From an uncultured Aquimarina sp. (GTDB lineage Bacteria > Bacteroidota > Bacteroidia > Flavobacteriales > Flavobacteriaceae), in the NCBI GenBank assembly GCA_947497175.1, contig CANMFM010000013.1, forward strand, positions 1 to 64,000: a stretch of 64,000 bases of DNA, read 5' to 3'. Made by a program: the position numbers and the translations under genes. Below the pieces are notes generated by a model, which had not been told where the DNA came from, made no database searches, and saw only the letters and a program-made list of their open reading frames with translations. Shown here one piece after another: positions 47,042 to 59,100 of this stretch (its first letter is position 1; the number at the start of each line of letters is the position of its first letter).

Positions 47042-50000
47042 TTGGAACAGTCAAAATTAAATCTCAAAGGGATTAATCTCTTTGATGTTAACCTCCTATC
47101 CAAAGAAGAGAAGAATCAGTATCTGTACGAGTTTAATAAGACAAATACTGATTTTCCTAGTGAGTCGAGCATAACGGCTTTATTCGAAGAACAAGTTGAA
47201 AAGACACCAAATCAAGTTGCTTTTCAAGCTGAAGATAAAACCATGACATTTAAAGAGCTAAATGATGAGGCAAACAAATTTGCATCATATTTAGTTAGCC
47301 AGTATAAGGTTAAGTCGGGTGATCTTGTGGGGATTATGTTAGAAAGAGAATATTATTTGATTCCGGTCGTATTAGGTGTACTCAAGGCTGGTGCTACGTA
47401 TGTTCCTATAGATCTTAAGTATCCTAAGGAAAGAATAGATAGAATTATTACTAATTCTAAAATCACTACTCTAGTAGTCAGAGATAAGAATATACCAGTA
47501 GATAAAGATTTATCGGTGTTGAGCTTAGATAAAGAACTAGAAAAGATACAAGCTCAAAAAACTAAGAAGCCGGTTATAAGAAAAAATACCGATTTAGCGT
47601 ATATAATTTATACTTCTGGATCTACAGGCAACCCTAAAGGAGTAATGATCGAGGATAGATCATTAATAAATTATGCCTTTTGGGCGTCTAGATATTATTT
47701 CAAAGAAGAAAAAGCTGTAATGCCTTTATATTCATCTATTTCTTTTGACCTTACCATTACTTCGATTTTTGCACCATTAATTTCAGGAAATACCGTCATA
47801 GTATATAAAGATGATGAAACTACAAATCTTATTGAAAAGATTATAGAAGAAAACCTTTGTGATACTATAAAGTTGACACCATCTCACCTAAAAATTTTGA
47901 AAGAAAGTGTTGTCTTAAAGCAACAAATCAAAAAAGGAACTAAGATAAAAAGGTTCATCGTAGGAGGAGAAGAACTTACAATAAGTTTGGCAAAAGGGAT
48001 TTATAACTTATTTGAAGGAGCCGTAGAAATTTATAATGAATATGGGCCTACCGAAGCTACAGTGGGATGTATGATTTATAAATATAGTCCTGAAGATAAA
48101 GGGGTATCAGTTTCTATAGGGAATCCGATTAATAATACTCAGGTTTATATTCTTGATGATTATTTAAATCCAGTAGCTAATGGTATGCTCGGAGAGCTAT
48201 ACATTTCAGGGGAGGGAATTGCCAGAGGATATTTGTTCAATACGGAATTAACCGATGAACGTTTCTTAAAAAATACTTTTGTACCCGGAACTACAATGTA
48301 CCGAACAGGAGACTTTGTAAAAAGATTATCAGACGGATCTATTGTTTTTTCTGGACGAAGAGATGATCAGGTAAAAATTAATGCATATCGCATAGAGCTT
48401 GGAGAAATAGAAAATCACTTATCTAAGCACACAAAAGTTAATGAATGTGCTGTAGCGACCAAAAATAATAATGATGAAAAATTTGTAGTTGCTTATTATA
48501 CGTCAAAAGAAGTGTTAGAGCCAACTGACCTTAAGCAGTTTTTAGAAGAGAAGCTACCGCATTATATGGTGCCAGCTTATTTTACCAGAATTGAAGAAAT
48601 TCCTCTTACAGTAAATGGTAAACTAGATAAAGGAGCATTACCCCATCCTGATATTATTTCAAATAAAGAATTTGTAGCCCCAGCAAGTGAGACTGAAAGA
48701 ATATTGCAAAAGATCTGGGCAGAGTTGTTAACCTTACCAGAAGATCAAATAGGAACCACTCAAAATTTCTTAGAACTTGGAGGGCATTCGATCAAGGTAA
48801 TGCTGATGATTAATAAAATTCAGAAAGAGTTGAACGTAAAAGTTCCAATGAATGAAGTTTTTGATAGACTCGAAATTAAAAGTTTAGCAAAATACATTGA
48901 AAGTTTACAGCATGAAATCGTATATCAACCGATCAAACAAAGTTCAAAAAAAGATGTGTATCCACTTTCTTCAGCACAAAAACGACTTTATTTTATACAC
49001 GAGTTTAATCCGACTACAGTTACGTATAATATTCCTAAAGTTATTAAAATAAAAGGTAAGCCTAATAAAACCAAGATTAAAAAGGCTTTTTGCCAGCTTA
49101 TTGAAAGACACGAAATTCTTAGAACTTCCTTTTTAATGCAAGGTTCTGATCCTGTTCAAAAGATACATGAAAAAGTAGATTTTGAATTAGAATATTATGA
49201 ATGTAAAGAAGATAAGGTTAATACCATAATTAATGAGTTTATTAGACCATTTAATTTACAAGAACCTTCTTTATTTAGAGTAGGATTAATTAAAATTTCT
49301 AAAGAAGAATATTTCCTTATCGTAGATGTGCACCATATTATTACAGATGGTGTGTCAGAAGGTATCATGATTAAAGAATTTATGGCATTATACGATAAGC
49401 AAGAATTATCAAAGCTTTCTATACAATATAAAGATTATGTAGAATGGCAGGCCGAAGACTCACAACAACAAGCACTACAAAAACAAAAAGAATACTGGTT
49501 AAATGAATTTAACGATAAGCCATCTAGTTTAAACTTACCTTCTGATTTCACTCGACCTGCTGTTAATACCAATGAAGGAGCTGTAGCTTATTTTAGTTTA
49601 GATACTGAAAAAACCAATGAGCTAAAAAAACTGGCACAACAAGAAAAAACTACATTATATGTGGTGTTACTTTCTATATTTAATATTTTTCTTAATAAAT
49701 TAAGTAATGAAGAAGATATAACTATTGGAAGCCCTGTGGCAGGAAGACAACACTCTGATCTAGAGTCTATGGTCGGTGTCTTTATCAATATGTTGGCCTT
49801 GAGAAATGTATCAAAAGGCGATCTATCATTTACTACATTTTTATCTAATGTTAAGGCCAAAGTTATAGCTGCTTTTAATAATCAAGCATATCCTTATGAA
49901 GAGCTGATTGATGCACTAGAATTAGGTAGAGATATAAATCATAACCCCTTATTTGATGTATTATTTGCTTATCAAAACTTTGATAATGAGACATTAAAGA

Positions 50001-53000
50001 TTGCAGATTTAGAGATTATGCCTTATGAGGCTGAGCATAAAGTTTCAAAACTGGATTTGAGTTTACAGGTTTTTGAAATAGGTACTGCTCTTGAGGTACA
50101 ATTTGAGTATTCTACACAGTTATTTAAAGAAGAGACAATAGATAGATTTATTTCATATTTTAATGAAATTATATCCGAAGTAACTTCGAATCCGGAGATC
50201 CCAATTAAAGAGATAAACGTTCTCTCGGATGAAGAAAATTATAAACTTTTAGTAGATTTTAATGATACAGACAAAGATTTTTCCAAGAAAGAAACTTTAG
50301 TATCATTATTCGAAAAGCAAGCATCTAAAACACCGGATAAAATAGCCGTTGTATATGAAGGGCGAACGTTATCTTATAAAGATGTCGACGAAAAATCTAA
50401 TCAGTTAGCACATTATTTGAAAAACAACTGCCATATTACTGATAATGATGTAGTAGGTTTTATGATGGACCGTTCAGAAAATTTGATAGTTGGTCTTTTG
50501 GGGATATTGAAAACAGGAGCGGCATATTTGCCAATTGATCCGGCTTACCCCACAGAACGAATATCATATGTCTTACAAAATAGTGGAGCTAATGTACTTC
50601 TTGTGGATGAAGAAGTGCAAAGTGAAATAACTACTGATAAAAAGGTAGTATATCTAAGTCAAACAACTAATGAAAATAAAACAGGTGTCGCTAATAATAT
50701 AACCCCTGATAGTGTTTGTTATCTTATTTATACGTCTGGATCAACAGGAAACCCAAAGGGGGTGATTATTACACATCAAAATGTGGTGAATTTTATTGAA
50801 GGAATTAATGATCGTATTCCAGCTGATCAGAAAGATGCCATGTTGGCGGTGACCAGTACATCTTTTGATATTTCCGTATTGGAACTTTTTTGGACCATAT
50901 GTAATGGAGTTGAAATCGTAATACATCCTTCTAATATTTCTCTATCAGGTCTTGATAGATATATGCCGGGAGAAGACTTATCGATGGATTTTAGCTTGTT
51001 TTTCTTTTCTAGTTATAACAACAAAGAGGCAGATAAATACAACTTATTATTAGAATCTGCAAAATTTGCTGATAAAGCAGGATTTAATGCAGTATGGACA
51101 CCCGAACGACATTTTCATGAATTTGGTGGTTTATATCCTAATCCTTCAATTACAAGTGCTGCACTTGCCATGATTACAGATCAAGTTGAGTTAAGAAGTG
51201 GTAGTATCGTGGCTCCGTTACATGATCCCATACGTATTGTAGAAGAATGGTCTGTAGTTGATAACTTATCTAACGGTCGGGCATCGTTATCATTTGCTTC
51301 TGGATGGAACCCTAATGACTTCTCATTGGCTAAAGATTCATATAAAGAGAGACATAAAATCTTGCATGAACAAGTTGATGTAATGAAAAAATTATGGAGA
51401 GGAGAATCTATTAAAAGAGAAAACGGTTTAGGAGAAGAAGTCGATATTACAGTTTTTCCGAGACCGATTCAAAAGGAAATGCCTTTATGGATAACCTCAA
51501 GTGGTAATACAGAAACTTTTAAAAGTGCAGGAGCGAGCGGAGCTAATTTGTTAACCCATTTGTTAGGGCAAAATATAGAAGATCTCGAAGAAAAAATTAA
51601 ACTTTATAGACAAGCTCGGGTAGAAAATGGTCATGACGAAAACGGTGGGAAAATAGCCGTGATGTTGCATGCGTTCATTGGCGAAGATATTGAAGAAGTA
51701 GAGAGCATTGTTGAGGAGCCATTTACCGAATATTTAAAAACTTCAATAGGGGTAGATAAATTGCTGATGGAACAGTCTGGATTAAATGCAGATGATATTG
51801 ATGGTGATGAAATGAAGGTTTTATTAAAGAATGCATTCAAACGATATTACCAAAATAGCTCACTGATTGGTACAAAAAGTAAATGTAGCGAGTTGGTTTT
51901 AAAACTAAAGAAGATTGGTGTTGATGAAATAGCATGTTTGATTGATTTTGGGGTAGATAATGATCAGGTTTTAGAAAGTTTAACTCATTTAAAGGAACTA
52001 AAACAGTTATTTGCCTTAAAAGGTAATAAAGCTCACCAACCAATAACGATGATGCAATCTACACCATCATTTATAAAAATGACACAAGAAGGTGGGAGTT
52101 CAGGCAAATTTTTAGGGTCTTTACAAACATTATTATTAGGGGGCGAACCAGTTCCTAAAATGCTTGTTGAACAACTACAAGAAAAAACAACTGCAAGTAT
52201 TTTCAATATGTATGGTCCTACAGAGACTACTGTTTGGTCATCTATACATAAGTTCTCAAAAGAGGATTCAAAAGTTACTGTAGGAACACCAATTGTAAAT
52301 ACACAAATCTTAATTTTAGATAAGAATGAAAAAATGGTGCCTATAGGGGTTCCAGGAACACTTTATATAGGTGGAGAAGGAGTTTCAAAAGGATATTGGA
52401 AAAATAAAGAATTAACAAACGAAAAATTTATTCAAAATCCATTTAAAGAAAATGATACCATCTATAATACGGGTGATATAGCCAAATGGAATGTAAATGG
52501 TACCATAGAAGTAATCGGACGAGAAGATGCTCAGGTAAAAATAAGAGGTCATAGAATTGAATTGGGAGAAATTGAATCTCAATTGAATAAACACGATTTA
52601 ATTCAGCAATCTGTGGTAGTGTGTAATGAAGAAGAAGGAGAAAAGTATTTGGCCGCTTTTTACAAGGCATCAGAACCATTGCATACTAATGAGATAAGAG
52701 CTTATTTATTTGATTATTTACCAAGTTATATGCAGCCAGCATTTTTTATTCAACTGGATCAAATGCCACTCACTCCTAACGGGAAAATAGATAAAAAGGC
52801 ATTACCAAATCCTACCTCCATTCAGGAACATGATTTTGTAGCTCCGTCAAATAACGAAGAAGAAGCTTTAGTAGAAATTTGGTCAGAAGTATTAGAACTT
52901 CAAGTACATCAAATAAGTGTCGAAAAAAGCTTTTTTGAATTAGGAGGTAATTCTTTAAAAATACTAAAACTAAATGCCTTAATGCAAGAAAAGCTTAATT

Positions 53001-53158
53001 GGGAGGTTTCTGTTCCAGAAATGTTCAGATATCCATCAATCGCGTCATTAATAGCATATAAAAACAATTCTAAACCTAGTGGAGAAGATTATAAAAAAGC
53101 AGCTGAAGACGAAGTTTCAGAAATGGAAAGTATGTTTAATCTTATCGAACAAGAATAA
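47042..53158 (+). CDS. NRPS: A(Asn)-PCP-C-A(Gly, with inserted luciferase-like monooxygenase)-PCP
   Basis: A 2038-residue protein starting at TTG. It begins directly with an A domain (about 10-530; FDLTITS, NEYGPTEATVGC, code DLTKIGEVGK, Asn), served by the C domain at the end of the preceding protein. PCP1 is FLELGGHSIKV (about 577) and C (about 640-1070) is LCL with HHIITDGVS. A2 starts about 1083 (A3 YTSGSTGNPKG about 1230; A4 FDISVLE about 1275). It is then interrupted by a complete FMN-type luciferase-like monooxygenase (about 1317-1660) and resumes at ITMMQSTPSF and NMYGPTETTVW. The code read across the insertion is DILQLGMVWK, a glycine pattern. PCP2 is FFELGGNSLKI. The inserted enzyme likely hydroxylates the alpha carbon of tethered Gly. 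Confidence 0.92.
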   Translation: MEQSKLNLKGINLFDVNLLSKEEKNQYLYEFNKTNTDFPSESSITALFEEQVEKTPNQVAFQAEDKTMTFKELNDEANKFASYLVSQYKVKSGDLVGIMLEREYYLIPVVLGVLKAGATYVPIDLKYPKERIDRIITNSKITTLVVRDKNIPVDKDLSVLSLDKELEKIQAQKTKKPVIRKNTDLAYIIYTSGSTGNPKGVMIEDRSLINYAFWASRYYFKEEKAVMPLYSSISFDLTITSIFAPLISGNTVIVYKDDETTNLIEKIIEENLCDTIKLTPSHLKILKESVVLKQQIKKGTKIKRFIVGGEELTISLAKGIYNLFEGAVEIYNEYGPTEATVGCMIYKYSPEDKGVSVSIGNPINNTQVYILDDYLNPVANGMLGELYISGEGIARGYLFNTELTDERFLKNTFVPGTTMYRTGDFVKRLSDGSIVFSGRRDDQVKINAYRIELGEIENHLSKHTKVNECAVATKNNNDEKFVVAYYTSKEVLEPTDLKQFLEEKLPHYMVPAYFTRIEEIPLTVNGKLDKGALPHPDIISNKEFVAPASETERILQKIWAELLTLPEDQIGTTQNFLELGGHSIKVMLMINKIQKELNVKVPMNEVFDRLEIKSLAKYIESLQHEIVYQPIKQSSKKDVYPLSSAQKRLYFIHEFNPTTVTYNIPKVIKIKGKPNKTKIKKAFCQLIERHEILRTSFLMQGSDPVQKIHEKVDFELEYYECKEDKVNTIINEFIRPFNLQEPSLFRVGLIKISKEEYFLIVDVHHIITDGVSEGIMIKEFMALYDKQELSKLSIQYKDYVEWQAEDSQQQALQKQKEYWLNEFNDKPSSLNLPSDFTRPAVNTNEGAVAYFSLDTEKTNELKKLAQQEKTTLYVVLLSIFNIFLNKLSNEEDITIGSPVAGRQHSDLESMVGVFINMLALRNVSKGDLSFTTFLSNVKAKVIAAFNNQAYPYEELIDALELGRDINHNPLFDVLFAYQNFDNETLKIADLEIMPYEAEHKVSKLDLSLQVFEIGTALEVQFEYSTQLFKEETIDRFISYFNEIISEVTSNPEIPIKEINVLSDEENYKLLVDFNDTDKDFSKKETLVSLFEKQASKTPDKIAVVYEGRTLSYKDVDEKSNQLAHYLKNNCHITDNDVVGFMMDRSENLIVGLLGILKTGAAYLPIDPAYPTERISYVLQNSGANVLLVDEEVQSEITTDKKVVYLSQTTNENKTGVANNITPDSVCYLIYTSGSTGNPKGVIITHQNVVNFIEGINDRIPADQKDAMLAVTSTSFDISVLELFWTICNGVEIVIHPSNISLSGLDRYMPGEDLSMDFSLFFFSSYNNKEADKYNLLLESAKFADKAGFNAVWTPERHFHEFGGLYPNPSITSAALAMITDQVELRSGSIVAPLHDPIRIVEEWSVVDNLSNGRASLSFASGWNPNDFSLAKDSYKERHKILHEQVDVMKKLWRGESIKRENGLGEEVDITVFPRPIQKEMPLWITSSGNTETFKSAGASGANLLTHLLGQNIEDLEEKIKLYRQARVENGHDENGGKIAVMLHAFIGEDIEEVESIVEEPFTEYLKTSIGVDKLLMEQSGLNADDIDGDEMKVLLKNAFKRYYQNSSLIGTKSKCSELVLKLKKIGVDEIACLIDFGVDNDQVLESLTHLKELKQLFALKGNKAHQPITMMQSTPSFIKMTQEGGSSGKFLGSLQTLLLGGEPVPKMLVEQLQEKTTASIFNMYGPTETTVWSSIHKFSKEDSKVTVGTPIVNTQILILDKNEKMVPIGVPGTLYIGGEGVSKGYWKNKELTNEKFIQNPFKENDTIYNTGDIAKWNVNGTIEVIGREDAQVKIRGHRIELGEIESQLNKHDLIQQSVVVCNEEEGEKYLAAFYKASEPLHTNEIRAYLFDYLPSYMQPAFFIQLDQMPLTPNGKIDKKALPNPTSIQEHDFVAPSNNEEEALVEIWSEVLELQVHQISVEKSFFELGGNSLKILKLNALMQEKLNWEVSVPEMFRYPSIASLIAYKNNSKPSGEDYKKAAEDEVSEMESMFNLIEQE
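50990..52020 (+). other. Luciferase-like monooxygenase domain nested in the Gly adenylation domain
   Basis: This segment of about 340 residues starts at DFSLFFFSSYNN and includes FNAVWTPERHFHEFGGLYPNP, RSGSIVAPLHDP, VDNLSNGRASLSFASGWNPNDF and FPRPIQKEMPLWITSSGN, features of the bacterial luciferase-like, FMN-dependent family found in NRPS proteins. It lies between A4 and A5 of the host domain, with both halves of the A domain in frame. A comparable domain embedded in a Gly-activating A domain is known from the last NRPS of myxothiazol and melithiazol biosynthesis, where it leads to a terminal amide. Here the module is internal. Confidence 0.88.
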
Positions 53159-53170
53159 CCTTTATTTCAT

Positions 53171-56100
53171 ATGAAAAAATATAACGGTGTAGAAATTGCC
53201 ATTGTAGGAATGTCAGGGCAATTTCCAGGGGCAAAAAATGTTGAACAGTTTTGGGAAAATCTCAAAAACGGAGTAGAGTCAATAGACTTTTTTACCGATG
53301 AAGAACTCTTAGAAGAAGGAGAAACAACTCATACAATAAATACTCCTTCTTATGTAAAAGCAAATGCTTACTTAGAAGATAAAGAATTTTTTGATTCAGA
53401 GTTTTTTGGATACACTCCTTCTGAAGCAAAATTGATGGATCCTCAAGCAAGATTGTTTCATGAAAATTGTTGGAAAGCATTAGAAGATGCTGGGTGCGAT
53501 ATTACCACAAATACTGACAAGATCGGACTTTTTGCAGGAGCTTCTTCAAATGTAAATTGGTTGACCTACGCTTCGATATCTAATATGGATAATGCAGTTA
53601 ATAATTTTAATGCATTTCATTTAAGAGATATTACTTTTATGTGCTCTCGTGTGTCGTATCTTTTGAATCTTCAAGGACCTTCAATGCACATTAACACGGC
53701 ATGTTCTACATCATTGGTGGCCATTCAAAGAGCATGTATGAGTTTATTATTACGCGAATGCAAAATGGCTATCGCTGGTGGCGTAACAGTTAAAAATCAT
53801 TCTAAAAAAGGATACTTTTATGAAGAGGGAATGATAGATTCTTCTGACGGACATTGTAAAACTTTCGATGCAGATGCAGACGGAACCATTGGAGGTGAAG
53901 GTGTAGGAGTTATTGTACTAAAAAGGCTTTCTGATGCCATTAAAGATGGGGATAACATCTATGCCATTATTAAAGGAAGCGGAGTAAATAACGATGGTGA
54001 TAACAAAATAGCATATACCGCACCTAGTATTGATGGGCAATCTCAGGCTATTCATAAGGCTATGAGTATGAGTAAGGTAGAGCCGCAAAGTATAAGCTAT
54101 GTTGAAGCTCACGGAACAGCTACTAAATTAGGAGATCCAATCGAAGTAGAAGCACTAACACACTCTTTTGGAAAAAGTGAAGAAAAGTATTGTGCTATCG
54201 GTTCTGTAAAAAGTAATATAGGTCATTTAGACATAGCCGCAGGAGTTGCAGGTTTTATAAAAGCCACCCTGTCTTTGAAAGATAAAATAATTCCACCTTC
54301 ATTACATTTTAAAAATCCTAACCCTAAGATCAACTTTTCAGAAAGTCCTTTTTATGTTAATACGACATTAAAAAAATGGGTAAATGATAAATATCCATTA
54401 AGAGCAGGGGTAAGTTCTTTCGGAATTGGAGGAACAAATGCTCACGTTATTTTAGAAGAAGCCCCTGAAAGAGCGCCTTCTTCTGATAGTAGAAAGTATC
54501 AATTGCTTACATTCTCTGCTAAAACTTCAAGTGCATTAGAAAGTAATATAAAACAATTTTCAGGTTTTATAGATAAGACCAGCACGTCTAAACTAGCTGA
54601 TATAGCGTATACATTACAAACAGGACGAGCTTCTCTGGGGTACAGAAAATCAATAGTGTGTAAAGATAAAAAGGATGTTATAGAAGCATTGTCTAACATA
54701 ACTGTAGAACCAACAAACAAATCTATTACCTCCAAGAGAAAGCCAAATGTGGTTTTTATGTTTTCTGGTCAAGGGTCTCAGTATGCTAATATGTGTCTAG
54801 ATCTTTACAATACAGAAGATGTATTTAGAGAAAACTTGGATAAATGTTTTGAAATTCTGGCACGTTTTACAGATCAAGATCTAAAAAAGATATTGTTTAG
54901 AAACGATGCTACTGAAATAAATAATACAGAAAACACACAACCTTTATTGTTTAGTGTAGAATATGCATTAGCACAATTGATCATGTCCTGGGGAATCCAT
55001 CCTGAAGTTATGGTGGGTCACAGTATTGGAGAGTATGTAGCCGCTTGCTTAAGTGAAGTATTTTCTTTAGAAGATGCATTGTATCTGGTATCGCAGAGAG
55101 GAAAACTAATGCAAAAAGCCTCAAAAGGAGCAATGCTAAGTGTTTCCATATCAGAGAAAGAGTTACAACCTTATCTAACAAAAAATGGAAAGATTTCTTT
55201 GGCAGCAGTAAATAGTTCTGATTTATGTGTATTAGCAGGAGAATTTGAAGAGATAGATAGCATCAAATCTATTTTAGAAGAAAAGGAGTATTCTTGCAAA
55301 GAATTAAGAACATCTCATGCTTTTCATTCTCATATGATGGATGAAATTTTGGAAGAATTTAGAAATATTGTCAAAACTATTCAGCTAAAATCTCCTCAAA
55401 AGGCTTTTTATTCAAATCTTACCGGAGAGTTAGTTTCAGATTCTCAAGTTTTAAATCCAGAGTATTGGGTAAATCACGTAAGGGGTACAGTTAGGTTTTC
55501 GAAATGTGTAGAAAACCTTACTAAAAAAGAAGAAACTTTGTTTGTCGAAGTGGGACCTGGAAAAGTACTGAGCTCTTTAGTGAGAGCTAACTCTTCTCGC
55601 AAAAAGAATCAGAAAGCTATAAACTTAGTGCGACATGCTTCAGAAGAGATTAATGATCAACAATATTTGTTATCAAGTTTAGGAAGTATTTGGGAAGAAG
55701 GGGTTGAGCCAGACTGGACTTCTTTTTATAAAGATGAAGTGCGTCATAAATTATCTTTACCCACATATTCTTTTGATAAAGTAGCATATCCAACTAATGT
55801 TGATGCTTATAAAATGATGACCGAACTCTCTGGGGCTGTTAAAGAAAATGATGCTTCGACATACTATGAGCCTTCATGGAAAAAAATATCTTTAGTCTCG
55901 GCTAACGAGAAAGCTGCAAGTAAAACTAATTTGTTATTTATTGATGATTTAGGAGTTGGAGAATCACTTTTGAAAGAGCTGAAAGAAAATAATGAAACTG
56001 TAATTTGTGTTTCCAAAGGAGGAAGCTTTGATATCAACAATTCTAAATATTGCGTAAATCCGGAAAGTCAGGATAGTATAAATGAGTTATTTGCTAGCTT

Positions 56101-59100
56101 AAATCAAAACGAAATATATCCTGATAGAATTTTATACGGTTGGTCAATATCGGATAAAAAAGCTGAAACTTCTTTAAACTATAAAATTGAAGAAACTAAC
56201 TTTTTTACTCTTTTCAATGTTATCAAAAGCTTTAATGCTCATTTTGATCTTGAAGAAAAAGAGTTAATTGTAATTACTAATGATTTGCATTCAATTACAG
56301 GAAACGAAAAAGGAAATTCTGAAGAAGGAATGCAACTCGGCTTATTAAAAGTAATTGGACAAGAATACTCTGGAGTGGTTACGGGTCATATAGATATTAC
56401 ATTAAACTCAAATAACCATAAAAAAGAGGCAAAACGATTGTTTCAGGAAATTTTGTACAAAGAACCTGGAAAAAATGTTGCATTAAGGAATGGAAGCAGG
56501 TGGTCGCAGATTTATGAACCGATAACTATAGATACCGGTAAGAAAGAAAGCGTGTTTAAGAACCAAGGTGTATATTTAATTACAGGGGGATTAGGGAACT
56601 TAGGATATACACTCTCAAAATATCTATTAGAAAAATTTAGCGCTAAAGTAATTCTTACTGGGCGTACTGAATTACCAAACCGAAGCGAATGGTCAAAATT
56701 GTTGGCAAATAAAGAAGCAAATAGTAGCGTTGCAACAAGAATTGAAAGATATCAGGAACTCGAAAAACTTAATGGTGAGGTAGCGTATTATTCTTGTGAT
56801 ATTATTAATAAATCAAATTTTGAAGAACTAGTCTCAAAGATCGAAAAAGTAAACTCAATAAATGGAGTTGTGCATGCTGCAGGGGTTATACACGGAGCCT
56901 CGATCAATCTGATTGAAAACTTAACAAAAGAAGATTTTGAAGATCAGTTTTTTGCCAAAACTATAGGAATCAAAGTTTTAAATGAGGTTTTTAAAGACAA
57001 AAAGCTAGATTTTAGTTTAATAATATCTTCGTTATCTTCAATTCTTGGTGGATTAGGTTTTGCGGCTTATGCTTCTGCCAATAGCTTTATGGATTATTTC
57101 GTAAAAGAAAAATTAACCACTGGTGAGCTAGAAAATTGGCAATGTGTAAACTTTGATGGATTAAATTTTTCAGAGATCTCAACAGATAACGATAGTCTGA
57201 ATACATCAGAAATAGTAGAAGCAGTCGAAAATGTGTTATCAGTAAAAGATCTTCATCAAATTGTCGTTTCAAAATCTAATCTACAACAACGATTAGATAA
57301 TTGGATAAAACGTAATGTAGAAGAAGAGGATACCGAAGCAAGCAGTTCTCCAATATTAGATGAAAAGCTGCAAGCTGCACATGTATCACTTAATTCTCTT
57401 GAAGAAGGATTAATAGCATTGTGGGAAGATTTCTTTGGGAAATCTATAGAGATTGAGGATAATTTCTTTGAAATTGGCGGAGATTCTTTAAAAGCATTAA
57501 CGATGCTTAGAAGAATTCATAAAACCTTTAATGTAGAACTATCGATTAAAGAATTTTTTGATTGCGGAACAGTTCGCCTAATCAGTGAACGTATTAACAA
57601 GAAAAAAGCAGCATTAGAAGACCAATCAAACAATTACGTTACTATACCCAAGGCAGATACTCAAGAGTATTATCACTTAAGCTCAGTTCAAAAACGTTTA
57701 TATTTTCTTTACGAATATGCTAAAGATTCTTTAGCTTATAACTTACCACAAATAGTAAAATTAGAAGGAAATCTAAATAAAGAACGCCTTGTAAAGGTTT
57801 TTGAAAGACTTTTACAAAGGCATGAGAGCTTACGCACTTCTTTTTCATTAATCAATGGAGTGCCTATGCAAAAAATAGAGGAGTTTAATTCTTTTGAGAT
57901 AATAGAGATAAATGCCAAATCCGATGAGATAAGTACAATCATCAATGATTTTATTACCCCATTCGATTTGAGTAAAGCACCTTTAATACGAGTAGGACTT
58001 GTTCACGTTAGTGATTTAGAGCACATTTTGATGGTAGATATGCATCATATCATTACAGATGGGATCTCACAAGGAATATTGATTTCAGATTTTATGAAGC
58101 TCTATACTAATGAAGAGTTACCAAAATTAAGGCTTCAATATAAAGATTATGCGAATTGGCAGCACCAGGAAGAGCAACAAAAACGCATATTGGGTCAAAA
58201 GGAATTTTGGTTAGAACAATTCTCAGATGAGGTGAAATTAACTAATTTACCTACCGACTTTGTTCGACCCTTAGAGTCCAGTAATAAGGGAGAGTCAGTG
58301 TGGATCAAACTAGCGAAAGATGAGATAAAAGGTTTGGTACAACTTGCCGATAATGAACAAGCGACCAATTATATGGTTTTGTTGTCCATATTTAATATAC
58401 TGTTATCAAAACTAAGTAATCAAGAAGATATTACTATAGGATCACCCGTTGCCGGTAGGCAACATTCAGATTTTGATAATGTTATTGGGATGTTTGTCAA
58501 TACACTGTCAATACGCAATTACCCTAAGGGAAATTATACATTTAGAGAGTTTCTTGCAGAGGTTAAACAAAGGGCAATTGCATGTTTTGATAACCAAGAT
58601 TATCCTTATGAAGAATTGGTCGAAGGACTTAAAATTGAAAGAGAAAAAGGAAGAAACCCATTATTTGATACCATGTTTGAGTATCAAATAAGTACCGAAG
58701 AAACTCAGTTAAAAATTCCTGAACTAGAATTAACCATTTTTAATGGTGTTGATGAAAAAATTCTCAGCGTATCCAAGTTTGATCTTTTACTTTCTGCTCT
58801 GGAGAATGGAGATGATCTAAGACTTAAACTAGAATATTCTTATGATCTTTTTAGACACGAAACAGTGGAGAGATTTATAATGTATTATAAGAGAATTATT
58901 AATCAGGTTATAGAAAATCCAGACTGTAAGCTAGCCGATATAAAATTGTTAGATCCTAAAGAAGAAGAACAACTTTTAGAGCTGTTAAACGATACAGATC
59001 AGGTTTATAAAAAAGAAGATACTATTGTAGAGCTTTTTGAAAAACAAGTAAAGCGCAATCCAAATCAAATTGCAATTCAGCATGAAAATACGTGCTTGAC

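Noticed and set aside
51631..52043. Minus-strand frames opposite the monooxygenase insertion
   Set aside because: Shadows of a strongly supported domain on the plus strand.
50290..52770. The monooxygenase insertion as an assembly or fusion artefact
   Set aside because: Both halves of the A domain are in frame and together give a coherent glycine code. Such nesting is known in other NRPS proteins.
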